Positions 54,405 through 63,098 of a DNA stretch of 64,000 nt are shown here, one piece after another. The DNA comes from Cohnella pontilimi. GTDB lineage: Bacteria > Bacillota > Bacilli > Paenibacillales > Paenibacillaceae. Within the stretch, counting starts at the first letter, position 1, and each line of letters begins with the position of its first letter. The notes beneath the pieces are model-generated. The model ran no database searches, was not told the DNA's origin, and worked only from the letters and a program-made list of their open reading frames with translations. The stretch spans positions 434,001 to 498,000 of the forward strand of contig NZ_SUPK01000002.1 of the NCBI RefSeq assembly GCF_005049045.1. The letters run 5' to 3'. Made by a program: the position numbers and the translations under genes.

Positions 54405-55751
54405 TTACTTCTTGCCGTACAATTGCTTCAGCTCTTGCTCCAGCTGATCCAGCGACTTCTGCGGATCCATCTTCTCGACCACGATGCGCGCGACCGCCTT
54501 CGTCGCGAGCTGCATCGTCTGTGCCTTGGAGCCGAGATCGTCTTCCGGCCCCGGATAGTTGCCCGAGCCCTTGATCGATTTCGTCATGTCGAGCCAGCCG
54601 GCCGCTTTGTTATTCGGATCTTTCCAGAACGGCGTATCCATCGTGCCGTTAATGACCGGAACGTATTTGCCGCCGACTTGTTCGATCAGATTGTTGTAGA
54701 AATCTTTCTCGTAAAATTCCGTGATGAACTTTTTGGCCCATTTGGTGCCTTTGCCGTTCTTGAAAATCGCGAATACGTTGCCGGTGGCGACGAAGCTTTC
54801 ACCTATCGGTCCGCCGAGCCGCGAAACCATGATGGTTTTCTTCTCCAGGTCCGGATTGTCTTTCTTCAGTGAATCATAGATGCTCGCGGAGTTAATGACG
54901 AATCCGACCGTTCCTGCCAAATAGGCTTTGTTGTTGCCGTTATCGTCCCACGTTACGGATGCCGGAGGCGTGAGCCCTTCTTGCCAGAACTTGGCGATGA
55001 ACTTCAAGGCTTCCAGCGTTTCCTTCGAATTGACGGTAACGTTGTTGTCCTTGTCGATAATGACGCCGCCGTACTCGCGGATCACGTCACGCACCATATT
55101 TTCCGCATCGTTGCCGCCAGATGCACCGAGCGGAAGTCCCGTCGCGTAAAATCCATTTTTCGGATCGTTGACGATTTTGGCATCCTCGTAAAGTTGCTGC
55201 CAAGTCGTCGGAATCGGCAGCTTATGCTGATCCCAAATGTCTTTGCGTAAGAACACGCCGTTGAGCTGCAACGAATGAGGGACCATGAAAAATTTGTCGC
55301 TCGTGACGGCGATATTCTTGGCCGCGTCCGTGAAATCGATTTTGTTCATAATGTCCGAAGTGTCAACCAGTTGGTCCGATTCGATGAATTGCTTGGCGAC
55401 CGGATCGTTGGCGACGATCAAATCCGGCGGATTTTTGGCTTCGATTGCCGCCAGCAGCTTCGCTTTCAAATCGTTCTGCGATACGACGACATATTCCACA
55501 TCGATGTTGTTGTCCTTGCCGAACTGCTCCACACGCGCTTTCATGAGCTTGTTGTACGCTTCGGCCGCTTCTCCCTTGTCCCAAAAAACGAACTTCTCCT
55601 TCGATCCGTTGGACGTATCGGCTGGCTTGGTCTCGTTGTTTGACGCCGCGGGCGAGCTGGAGGATGAATTCGATTTGGAGCTGGAACAGCCTGCTAACAG
55701 CAGCACGGCCGCTAAAGCCAATGCCATCATGCTAAAACCTGATCGTTTAAT
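54405..55751 (-). CDS. Sugar ABC transporter substrate-binding lipoprotein, probable AUU start
   Basis: 448-residue extracellular solute-binding protein (family 1). The lipobox is LLAGC, then a Ser/Asn-rich linker, then the periplasmic-type fold (KEKFVFWDKGEAAEAYNKLM onward). The first ATG in frame (55730) gives a leader without positive charges. Extending seven codons to ATT (55751) gives IKRSGFSMMALALAAVLLL, a normal signal peptide, with AAAAAAGGAG 9 bases upstream. I therefore place the start at ATT, a rare initiator. An ATG-started gene from 55730 is the fallback. First gene of the sugar-acid operon. Confidence 0.85.
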   Translation of the reverse strand: MKRSGFSMMALALAAVLLLAGCSSSKSNSSSSSPAASNNETKPADTSNGSKEKFVFWDKGEAAEAYNKLMKARVEQFGKDNNIDVEYVVVSQNDLKAKLLAAIEAKNPPDLIVANDPVAKQFIESDQLVDTSDIMNKIDFTDAAKNIAVTSDKFFMVPHSLQLNGVFLRKDIWDQHKLPIPTTWQQLYEDAKIVNDPKNGFYATGLPLGASGGNDAENMVRDVIREYGGVIIDKDNNVTVNSKETLEALKFIAKFWQEGLTPPASVTWDDNGNNKAYLAGTVGFVINSASIYDSLKKDNPDLEKKTIMVSRLGGPIGESFVATGNVFAIFKNGKGTKWAKKFITEFYEKDFYNNLIEQVGGKYVPVINGTMDTPFWKDPNNKAAGWLDMTKSIKGSGNYPGPEDDLGSKAQTMQLATKAVARIVVEKMDPQKSLDQLEQELKQLYGKK

Positions 55752-55916
55752 GGCGGTTCACTCCTTTTTTCATGTTCATACCGGCCTTTCGCTACTTAAT
55801 ATAAAGAATCACTTCCAAAGATCATAGGAACCGGATTTGGGATTTTGTATCATTTCATGGTCAATTTCAGGCACAAATTTAGAAAAGGTATCCCTATTTG
55901 CGTTTTTGAATCTCCT

Positions 55917-55932
55917 TTTAAGCGCTTTCAAA
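55917..55932 (-). promoter_or_regulatory. Candidate cre (CcpA) site
   Basis: TTTGAAAGCGCTTAAA on the minus strand fits the WWTGAAARCGYTTWNN catabolite-repression consensus. It lies between the divergent transporter operon and two-component genes, 56 bp before the latter's start, suggesting glucose repression of one or both. Confidence 0.55.
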
Positions 55933-55987
55933 TCACAGCAAACGATGATAAGATGAAAATACAAGGATTTCCAAAGGGAGGCAGCCT

Positions 55988-56716
55988 ATGTACCGGCTCT
56001 TGATCGCCGAAGACGTATTTGAAATCCGAAACGGCCTGAGCAGCTACTTTCCCTGGAAGGAAATCGGCTTTGAGGTCGCCGGATTGGCCGAGAATGGAAG
56101 CCAGGCGCTGCAACTGCTGGAGGACGAACAAATCGACGTGCTCCTCTGCGATATCCGTATGCCGATCATGACAGGCATTGAGGTGGCGAGGCAGCTGCAT
56201 GAGATGGGCTCCCCCGTTAAAGTTGTGTTCCTGAGCGGTTACAAAGATTTCGAATATGCCAAGCAGGCGATCATTTACGGTGTCAAAAACTATATCGTCA
56301 AACCGACGCAGCATGATGAACTGAGGCAAGTGTTTCGAGAGATCAAGCTGCAGTTGGATCAAGAGCGCAAGATTGCGCCTAAAGAGGCTGTGCTCGCGGA
56401 GGATAACAAGGTCATTGCCCGAATCAAAGCCTATATCGAAGAGCAATTCGATCGGGCGACGCTGGAGGATGCCGCCAAGCTGGTGCATATGAATCCCTTT
56501 TATTTGAGCAAATATTTCAAGCAAAAAACGAAAATGAACTTCTCCGATTACGTCAACCAAATCAAAATGCAGCGAGCTGCCTCGCTGCTGGAAAGCCTCG
56601 ACTACAAAATTTACGAAGTCAGCGAATTGACCGGATACAGCAACGCCAAAAACTTCACCCGCAGCTTCAAGAAATTTTACGGTGTGAGCCCGAAGAGCTA
56701 CCGACAACCGGAGTAG
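55988..56716 (+). CDS. Response regulator, AraC-type (YesN-like)
   Basis: 242-residue regulator. The receiver domain has the phospho-acceptor Asp55 in LLCDIRMP, with LSGYKDFEYAKQAI (Ser/Tyr switch region) and Lys in YIVKPTQ. The last 100 residues are a double-HTH AraC domain (LEDAAKLVHMNPFYLSKYFK and SELTGYSNAKNFTRSFKKFY). GGGAGG precedes the ATG. Pairs with the kinase 9 bp downstream, and its likely target is the divergent sugar-acid operon. Confidence 0.93.
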   Translation: MYRLLIAEDVFEIRNGLSSYFPWKEIGFEVAGLAENGSQALQLLEDEQIDVLLCDIRMPIMTGIEVARQLHEMGSPVKVVFLSGYKDFEYAKQAIIYGVKNYIVKPTQHDELRQVFREIKLQLDQERKIAPKEAVLAEDNKVIARIKAYIEEQFDRATLEDAAKLVHMNPFYLSKYFKQKTKMNFSDYVNQIKMQRAASLLESLDYKIYEVSELTGYSNAKNFTRSFKKFYGVSPKSYRQPE

Positions 56717-56725
56717 AGGTCCCCC

Positions 56726-58507
56726 ATGACGCAAATGAAACGCCGCCTGCTGCTGCGAAATTTTCTGACTTTTCTGTTGCCCACGCTCATTCCGGTCTTG
56801 CTTCTGGGCACTTTGTCCAGCGTTATTATTCAGCAGTACGTGAAATCGAACATCCAGACGGAAAGCTCGAACATCCTGAACCAGACGAAATCTAACGTGG
56901 AGCTGATTCTGAACGAGCTCGATTCTTTAAACGTCTATTTTATGACCAACGCGGTCGAGTTTGTCCGACTAAAGGCTTTGCTGCAAAAGCCAAAATTCGA
57001 ACTGGACGATTATGCGGCTCTGGCGACGATTAAAAACTACATCGACGCCCCCGCGATGGCGCGGCCTTTCATCGATTCCATCTATATTTATTTGGACAAT
57101 GACAAAAAACAGTTTATCACCTCGTCATCCGGAGGCTTTGAAAGGGTCGATTCGTATTATGACGACGGCTGGTATCAAAGCTATCTAGACCATAACGAAC
57201 CGAATTTGATATGGACCGAAATGCGCAGCGTAAAAAAAAGCACCTTTTCCGTTACGGACACACAGCTCATCACCATTTACCGTAAACTGTCCTTGTCCTC
57301 ACAGGAAGACGGCGTCATCGTGCTCAATATCGATCCCAAGTATATCGAGAATTTGTTCCATCCGCTCTCCACCCTGCAAAACCAACAAATCTTCATCATC
57401 AGCCGGGATGGTCAAATTTTGGCCAATAGCGGGAATTCGAGCTTCCCGCAAGCTGCCGACGCCGCAGCTCTTGCAAGTGTGCCCTACGGCTCCATCTATC
57501 GCTCGGACTCTGGGATGGAACCATTGTACGTATTCAAAGCGCACTCCGACAAATACGGCTGGACTTTCTATTCAACCGTTCCGCGCCGCACGTTGTACAG
57601 TGCCCCCAACACATTGACGAATATTACGCTGGGCGTTATTCTCATATCGTTGCTCATCGGCACAACGATTACATTCATGCTCAATCGCAAAAACCGCAAC
57701 GATCTTCGCCATATCGTGAACATCCTTCAACTGGCACAGCAAGGCAAACCGTTGCCCGAGCCGCCGGAGCAGGTGAAAGATGTCTACAGTTATATCACGC
57801 ACGGCATTCTGACAAAATTTATTGAGCAGCATTACCTCACCGCCATGCTTTCCGAAAGGAAGCAACGGGCACGCGTCATGGAATTACAGGCGCTGCAAGC
57901 CCAATTGAACCCTCATTTTCTGTTCAATACGTTGGAGACGCTATCCTGGAAAGTCGTCAGTCTCACGGGCAAGCCCAATGAAGCCAATCGAATGATCGAC
58001 AACCTGGCTAAAATATTGCGGTATGCGCTGGACGGGAACCCAAAAAATGCGATTCTGCAGAAGGAAATCAAGTTTACCCAAAGCTATATCGATATTCAAA
58101 AGGTACAGTACAAGGACAAATTCGATGTGCAGTGGGCCTATTCTCCGGATGTCCTAAAGTACAATGTACCGAAGCTCCTGCTGCAGCCGCTAATTGAAAA
58201 CAGCTTATATCACGGAATTAAGGAAAAGGAAGGCCCCTGCAAAATCAAAGTCAAAATCCGAAAATCAGGGGACGAGCTCATCGTCACGGTGCTGGATAAC
58301 GGGATCGGCATGAGCCGGGAAAAACTGCGCGAGGTGGAGACGCAGCTGCGGCAGCAGGCTCAGGACAACGACGCGCTGCAAGCCTCGCATATCGGCCTAT
58401 CCAACACGCATAAGCGGCTCGTGATCACCTATGGAGAGAATTACGGGCTGATCATCCGGAGCAAAACTCATTGGGGGACGGTTGTGCGGTGCCGGATCCC
58501 GATTTGA
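56726..58507 (+). CDS. Sensor histidine kinase (YesM-like)
   Basis: 593-residue membrane kinase. First helix at about 14-36, an extracellular Cache-like sensor domain, second helix at about 292-315, a short HAMP region, then the His_kinase domain (LQAQLNPHFLFNTLETLSW, phospho-His397). The ATPase domain has LLLQPLIENSLYHGI, VLDNGIGMS and IGLSNTHKRL. Presumably senses the sugar or its binding protein outside. AGAGGT ribosome site; a terminator follows. Confidence 0.93.
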   Translation: MTQMKRRLLLRNFLTFLLPTLIPVLLLGTLSSVIIQQYVKSNIQTESSNILNQTKSNVELILNELDSLNVYFMTNAVEFVRLKALLQKPKFELDDYAALATIKNYIDAPAMARPFIDSIYIYLDNDKKQFITSSSGGFERVDSYYDDGWYQSYLDHNEPNLIWTEMRSVKKSTFSVTDTQLITIYRKLSLSSQEDGVIVLNIDPKYIENLFHPLSTLQNQQIFIISRDGQILANSGNSSFPQAADAAALASVPYGSIYRSDSGMEPLYVFKAHSDKYGWTFYSTVPRRTLYSAPNTLTNITLGVILISLLIGTTITFMLNRKNRNDLRHIVNILQLAQQGKPLPEPPEQVKDVYSYITHGILTKFIEQHYLTAMLSERKQRARVMELQALQAQLNPHFLFNTLETLSWKVVSLTGKPNEANRMIDNLAKILRYALDGNPKNAILQKEIKFTQSYIDIQKVQYKDKFDVQWAYSPDVLKYNVPKLLLQPLIENSLYHGIKEKEGPCKIKVKIRKSGDELIVTVLDNGIGMSREKLREVETQLRQQAQDNDALQASHIGLSNTHKRLVITYGENYGLIIRSKTHWGTVVRCRIPI

Positions 58508-58543
58508 AGACCAGCTCCCCTTCATCAAACCGCTTGCAACCTG

Positions 58544-58573
58544 GGACTCCAAACGGAGTTCTTTTTTTTTTTT
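58544..58573 (+). terminator. Terminator after the two-component operon
   Basis: GGACTCC-AAAC-GGAGTTC hairpin (58544-58561, one G-U pair) followed by an unbroken run of twelve T. Confidence 0.9.
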
Positions 58574-58654
58574 GCGCCCTGACAAAAATCGGGCGGAAGA
58601 CTATAATAACAAAAGCACACCATTTTCCCCCGGATGAAGCTAGAGGTGCATACC

Positions 58655-59332
58655 GTGTCTTATATCGTATACGATCTCGAAATGACTGTGAGACGCAAAA
58701 AAGGACAGGTCGCGGAAATTATCGAGATCGGTGCCGTAAAATTGAAATTGGAAGACGGAGCCCCGAAGCTGGCCGGGACGTTCCAGTCGTTCGTCCGGCC
58801 GGTCATCGTGCCACAGTTGTCAGCGGATACGACGGCTTTCACCGGGATCACCCAGCAGGACGTGAACGGCGCCGGCACGCTGGCGGAAGCGATCCGCTCG
58901 TGGGTGGAATGGATGGGGCCGGAACAATATTTTCTCATCGCCTGGGGACCCGACGACCATCGGCAGCTGGTGCAGGAATGCCGGCATCACGGCATTTCGA
59001 CGGACTGGATCCTCAACCACAACAACCTGCAGAAGATGCTGTCCAAAGCGTTTAAGCTGGAGAAGCACCAGCAGCTCGGCTTGAAGCCCGCTCTGGAAAT
59101 GCTGGAACTTCCTTTCTCCGGCTCTCACCATAGAGCGCTCGACGACGCGCTGAACACGGCGCAAATTTTCACCAAGCTGTTCGACCAGCTGCAGTTTCGC
59201 CGCAACAAGATCAGCGAGGAAGCGAAGGTCGAAACGGAAGTCGTCTATAAAACCGAGCATTTCGAAAATTTGCCGTTTGCCGGCCTCGCCCGCCTGCTCC
59301 CGGAAGCCAAACCGCCTCGTCATGAAGACTGA
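58655..59332 (+). CDS. DEDDh 3-prime to 5-prime exonuclease (KapD-like)
   Basis: 225-residue exonuclease of the DnaQ-like fold. Motif I is YDLEMT (Asp-x-Glu), motif II lies in AWGPDDHRQL, and motif III is HHRALDDALNTAQIF (His-x4-Asp). Same class as KapD of Bacillus, an inhibitor of the KinA-dependent sporulation pathway, with which it shares size and organisation, but orthology is unproven. GTG at 58655 follows AGAGGTG; the ATG at 58634 has no site. Confidence 0.83.
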   Translation: MSYIVYDLEMTVRRKKGQVAEIIEIGAVKLKLEDGAPKLAGTFQSFVRPVIVPQLSADTTAFTGITQQDVNGAGTLAEAIRSWVEWMGPEQYFLIAWGPDDHRQLVQECRHHGISTDWILNHNNLQKMLSKAFKLEKHQQLGLKPALEMLELPFSGSHHRALDDALNTAQIFTKLFDQLQFRRNKISEEAKVETEVVYKTEHFENLPFAGLARLLPEAKPPRHED

Positions 59333-59344
59333 GGCGGTTTTTGT
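59309..59344 (+). terminator. Terminator after the exonuclease gene
   Basis: AAACCGCCTC/GAGGCGGTTT stem (59309-59318 with 59331-59340) followed by TTTTG; overlaps the gene's last codons. Confidence 0.85.
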
Positions 59345-59509
59345 TTGTCAATCAGGGTCAACCACTTTCGTATATTCACCTCTGATTGAACTCCGATATA
59401 ACCATTAATCGCCTGTCAGAAAGACGGCAATAACTGTTTATACTTGGGATCCAACTTCTTCCGTTTTTACTCGTCAAATGAGTATCCTCCCCGGAAGGAA
59501 GCGATCCCC

Positions 59510-60676
59510 TTGTCCTCCCCCTTTTTTCTGCGCTTGTTGTTGGCGGCAGCCTGGCTTGTTCTTGCCTCCTGTTCGAATTCTTCGCCGCTGCCCGTCAATG
59601 CTCCGCATTCCGTACCGCCGGAGGTTTCCGCTGCGCCTACTGGTGATCCTGTGCCGCAGTCGCCATCTCCTTCCCCATCTCCATCCAAGGAACCCGAAGT
59701 TAAGGCCGTTCCCTATCACGGTCCCATCGAACACATTTTCTTTCATCCACTCATCCTGTTTCCCGAGCTTGCGTTCGACGGTGATTCGATAACACGCGTC
59801 TACGACGACTGGTTCGTCACCGTCCCGGAGTTTCAAAAAATGCTGACGCTGTTATACGAGCGAAATTATATTTTGGTCGACATCCACTCGTTATATCGTC
59901 TTGAGACGGTAAATGGGAAATTGACGGCGGTACAGCAGCCATTATCTCTACCCGCGGGCAAAAAACCGCTGGTCCTCTCCATTGATGATCTCAATTATTA
60001 CGAGTACATGAGGGCGAACGGCAACGCCTGGCGGCTCGTCCCCGACCGCGAGGACGGTGTTACGGCTTGGGCCCGTACGCCTGACGGTCAAGAAAAGTCG
60101 TCGCGAGAGTGGGAGATCGTGCCGTTGTTGGATGATTTCGTGAAGCGGCACCCCGATTTTTCTTGGCAAGGAGCCAAAGGCATTCTCGCTCTTACCGGTT
60201 ACGAAGGCGTTCTCGGCTATAGGACCAATGAAAGGGAAAGCCCGAATTACAAGGGAGAGAAAGCCAAGGCGCTGGACATGATCCAACGTCTGAGAAAGAA
60301 CGGCTGGACATTCGCTTCTCATACTTGGGGCCACATGGACGTGAAAAAATCGTCTCTCGCGCGGCTGAAAAGAGATACGGCGCGCTGGAAGGAGGAAGTA
60401 GGTTCGCTGGTCGGTTCGACCGACGTATTTGTGTATCCGTACGGCAGCTCTGTTGCGCCGGAAGATCCCAAGCTCGCTTTTTTGCGCAGCCAAGGTTTCG
60501 TCGTGTTTTGTTCCGTCGGCCCGCAGCCTTTCCTTTCTTTCCGAGACGGCATGCTCCGCATGGACCGGCGGCACATCGATGGAATCTCGCTTCGCACACA
60601 GCGCGCGCGGCTGGAACCGCTTTTCGGAAACTCTCCCTTATTGGACCCGGCACGGCCTAAAATCCCCACGAAGTGA
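59510..60676 (+). CDS. Polysaccharide-deacetylase-like lipoprotein
   Basis: 388-residue secreted lipoprotein. Signal peptide LSSPFFLRLLLAAAWLVLASC ends at a lipobox Cys. A Pro/Ser-rich linker follows, then a CE4/NodB-like barrel: SIDDLNYYEY replaces the classical TFDDG, and SHTWGHMD keeps the His-x3-His metal pair. So a metal site is plausible, but the substrate is open. The TTG at 59510, 8 bases after GGAAGGAAG, is chosen; the frame opens at a TTG (59444) lacking a ribosome site. Confidence 0.75.
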   Translation: MSSPFFLRLLLAAAWLVLASCSNSSPLPVNAPHSVPPEVSAAPTGDPVPQSPSPSPSPSKEPEVKAVPYHGPIEHIFFHPLILFPELAFDGDSITRVYDDWFVTVPEFQKMLTLLYERNYILVDIHSLYRLETVNGKLTAVQQPLSLPAGKKPLVLSIDDLNYYEYMRANGNAWRLVPDREDGVTAWARTPDGQEKSSREWEIVPLLDDFVKRHPDFSWQGAKGILALTGYEGVLGYRTNERESPNYKGEKAKALDMIQRLRKNGWTFASHTWGHMDVKKSSLARLKRDTARWKEEVGSLVGSTDVFVYPYGSSVAPEDPKLAFLRSQGFVVFCSVGPQPFLSFRDGMLRMDRRHIDGISLRTQRARLEPLFGNSPLLDPARPKIPTK

Positions 60677-60775
60677 ACGATTCGGCCAAGCATTTCATCT
60701 GGTCAATCCCGCTTCCGATATGATAGACTGAAAGTTAATTATTTTGATATTGCTTAGCGAAAGAGAGGAATCGAG

Positions 60776-62461
60776 ATGTCCGCCCCCAAAATGAGATCCG
60801 ATATGATCAAAAAAGGGTTTGACCGTGCTCCCCACCGCAGCCTGCTCCGTGCGGCTGGCGTAAAGGAAGAGGATTTCGGCAAACCGTTCATCGCGGTCTG
60901 CAATTCCTATGTCGACATCATTCCGGGCCACGTGCATTTGCAAGAGTTCGGCAAGCTGGTCAAAGAAGCCATCCGTGAAGCGGGCGGCGTTCCTTTCGAA
61001 TTCAATACGATCGGCGTAGACGACGGCATTGCCATGGGCCATATCGGCATGCGCTATTCTTTGGCCAGCCGCGAGATCATCGCCGACTCCGTGGAAACGA
61101 TGATCAACGCCCACTGGTTCGACGGCATGGTGTGCATTCCGAACTGCGATAAAATCACCCCCGGCATGATGATGGGCGCTCTTCGCGTCAACATCCCGAC
61201 CGTGTTCGTGAGCGGCGGCCCCATGAAAGCCGGCAAAACGTCCGACGGACGAAGCATTTCCTTGTCCAGCGTGTTCGAAGGCGTCGGTGCCTATCAAGCG
61301 GGCAAAATCGACGATAAAGGGCTGCTGGAGCTCGAATCCTACGGCTGCCCGACTTGCGGCTCCTGCTCCGGCATGTTCACGGCCAACTCGATGAACTGTT
61401 TGGCCGAAGGTCTCGGCCTCGCGCTGCCGGGCAACGGCACCATTCTTGCGGTCGCTCCCGAGCGCAAAGAATTCGTCAAGCGCTCTGCTAGACAGCTCAT
61501 GGAACTCATCAAAGCGGATATCAAGCCGCGCGATATCGTGACCAAAGAAGCGATCGACAACGCGTTCGCCCTCGACATGGCGATGGGCGGCTCCACCAAT
61601 ACCGTTCTTCACACGCTGGCTCTCGCACATGAGGCCGGCATCGAATATCCGATCGAACGGATCAACGAAGTCGCGGCCCGCGTGCCGCACCTGGCCAAAA
61701 TCGCACCGGCTTCGGACTATCATATCGAAGACGTGCATAATGCCGGCGGCGTCAGCGCCATCATCAACGAGCTGCTGAAAAAGCCGGGAGCCTTCAACGG
61801 AGATTGCATCACGGTGACCGGCAAGACGCTGCGCGAAAATGTCGCCGGCTGCGAGATCCAAAATACGGACGTCATCCATACACTGGACAACCCGCACAGC
61901 GAACGCGGCGGTTTGGCGGTACTGTTCGGAAACTTGGCGCCGAACGGCGGCATTGTGAAAGTCGGCGCGGTTGACAAGTCGGTCGGCGGCTATCATCGCG
62001 GTCCGGCGATCTGCTTCGACTCACAGGAGGAGGCGCTGTCAGGCATCGCGAACGGGAAAGTCAAAGAAGGCCATGTGGTCGTCATCCGCTACGAAGGCCC
62101 GAAAGGCGGTCCGGGCATGCCGGAAATGCTGGCTCCGACTTCGCAAATTGTCGGCATGGGTCTCGGCGCGAAAGTCGGGCTCATCACCGACGGTCGTTTC
62201 TCCGGCGCTTCCCGCGGCATCTCGATCGGCCACATTTCGCCCGAAGCGGCGGAAGGCGGACCGATCGCATTCGTCCAAGACGGCGACATCATCGAGCTCG
62301 ACATGAACAACAACAAGATGACGCTCGAAATCAGCGACGAAGAGATGGAACGCCGCCGTTCCGAATGGAAAGGCTTCGAACCGAAAATTAAGCGCGGTTA
62401 CCTTGCCCGCTATTCTGCACTCGTCACTTCCGCCAGCACCGGCGGCGTCATGAAAATGTAA
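60776..62461 (+). CDS. ilvD: Dihydroxy-acid dehydratase
   Basis: 561-residue Fe-S enzyme of branched-chain amino acid and CoA synthesis. Cluster ligands are in NCDKITPGM and [39 protein letters not shown] and the PMKAGK region are typical. Start behind AGAGAGGAAT. Isolated from other ilv genes; no T-box seen upstream, unlike many ilv operons. Confidence 0.97.
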   Translation: MSAPKMRSDMIKKGFDRAPHRSLLRAAGVKEEDFGKPFIAVCNSYVDIIPGHVHLQEFGKLVKEAIREAGGVPFEFNTIGVDDGIAMGHIGMRYSLASREIIADSVETMINAHWFDGMVCIPNCDKITPGMMMGALRVNIPTVFVSGGPMKAGKTSDGRSISLSSVFEGVGAYQAGKIDDKGLLELESYGCPTCGSCSGMFTANSMNCLAEGLGLALPGNGTILAVAPERKEFVKRSARQLMELIKADIKPRDIVTKEAIDNAFALDMAMGGSTNTVLHTLALAHEAGIEYPIERINEVAARVPHLAKIAPASDYHIEDVHNAGGVSAIINELLKKPGAFNGDCITVTGKTLRENVAGCEIQNTDVIHTLDNPHSERGGLAVLFGNLAPNGGIVKVGAVDKSVGGYHRGPAICFDSQEEALSGIANGKVKEGHVVVIRYEGPKGGPGMPEMLAPTSQIVGMGLGAKVGLITDGRFSGASRGISIGHISPEAAEGGPIAFVQDGDIIELDMNNNKMTLEISDEEMERRRSEWKGFEPKIKRGYLARYSALVTSASTGGVMKM

Positions 62462-62478
62462 ACCGCCTCTTATCTCCG

Positions 62479-62505
62479 CCCCCGTCCGCATGGACGGGGG
62501 TTTTT
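62479..62505 (+). terminator. Terminator after ilvD
   Basis: CCCCCGTCC/GGACGGGGG stem (62479-62487 with 62492-62500) then TTTTT. Confidence 0.9.
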
Positions 62506-62599
62506 CATCGGTTCGATCGCCTCCACGCAAACTTGAGTTTGGCAAGGACAGGCGTCCCCAATGGGCGACTTATTTGTTTCACCTCTCAATCCAAATGGA

Positions 62600-62800
62600 T
62601 TGCCTGGATTGCCGCAATTCCCCCTCCTTCTCCCCCTCATACCGTATCTATTTCGCTCATACACTGCTTCTCCTGATTCCCACCTTTTGCCCTTATCCCG
62701 TTCGCTCAGTTAACATAAGTGCGCTTCTCCTGATTCCCACCTTTGGCCCTTATCCCGTCCGCTCAGTTAACATAATCCGCTTCTCCTGGTTGTCATTTTT
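62600..62800. repeat. Tandem 57-bp repeat, array A
   Basis: Units opening GCTTCTCCTG at 62666, 62723 and 62779 (period 57 and 56 bp), each with CCCTTATCCC and CTCAGTTAACA, preceded by a decayed unit. Oriented opposite to array B. No protein-coding evidence. Confidence 0.75.
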
Positions 62801-62829
62801 GGTCATTTCCCAGCGCAAATTCTCCCACC

Positions 62830-63040
62830 CGAGCGAAAGGGATAAGGCGTAAAGGAGGGAAATCTGAGACATCGTGAGTTGATACCTGAGTGAAGGGGAT
62901 AAGGCGTAAAGGAGGAAAATCTGAGACATCGTGAGTTGATACCTGAGTGAAGGGGATAAGGCGTAAAGGAGGGAAATCTGAGACATCGTGAGTTGATACC
63001 TGAGCGAAGGGGATAACGCGAAAAGAATTGGGGAACTGAT
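62830..63040. repeat. Tandem 57-bp repeat, array B (inverted relative to A)
   Basis: GATAAGGCGTAAAGGAGG recurs at 62841, 62898 and 62955, and in degenerate form at 63012, exactly 57 bp apart. Each unit continues with CTGAGACATCGTGAGTTGAT. Reverse complement of array A in its GGGATAAGG core, so the two arrays form a large imperfect palindrome. No spacers, so not CRISPR. Confidence 0.8.
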
Positions 63041-63064
63041 AGCTGCGCTAAGCCGAAAAATCAA

Positions 63065-63090
63065 GAACCCCCAGCTTGCGCCGGGGGTTC
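63065..63090 (-). terminator. Terminator of the deacetylase gene
   Basis: GAACCCCC/GGGGGTTC stem (63065-63072 with 63083-63090), followed on the minus strand by TTGATTTTTC. Confidence 0.75.
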
Positions 63091-63098
63091 CGTTGCCT

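Noticed and set aside
62600-63064. Repeats read as a CRISPR array or as a repetitive protein (104 codons, minus strand)
   Set aside because: The 57-bp period is repeat throughout with no unique spacers and no cas genes. The frame has no ribosome site and simply translates the repeat.
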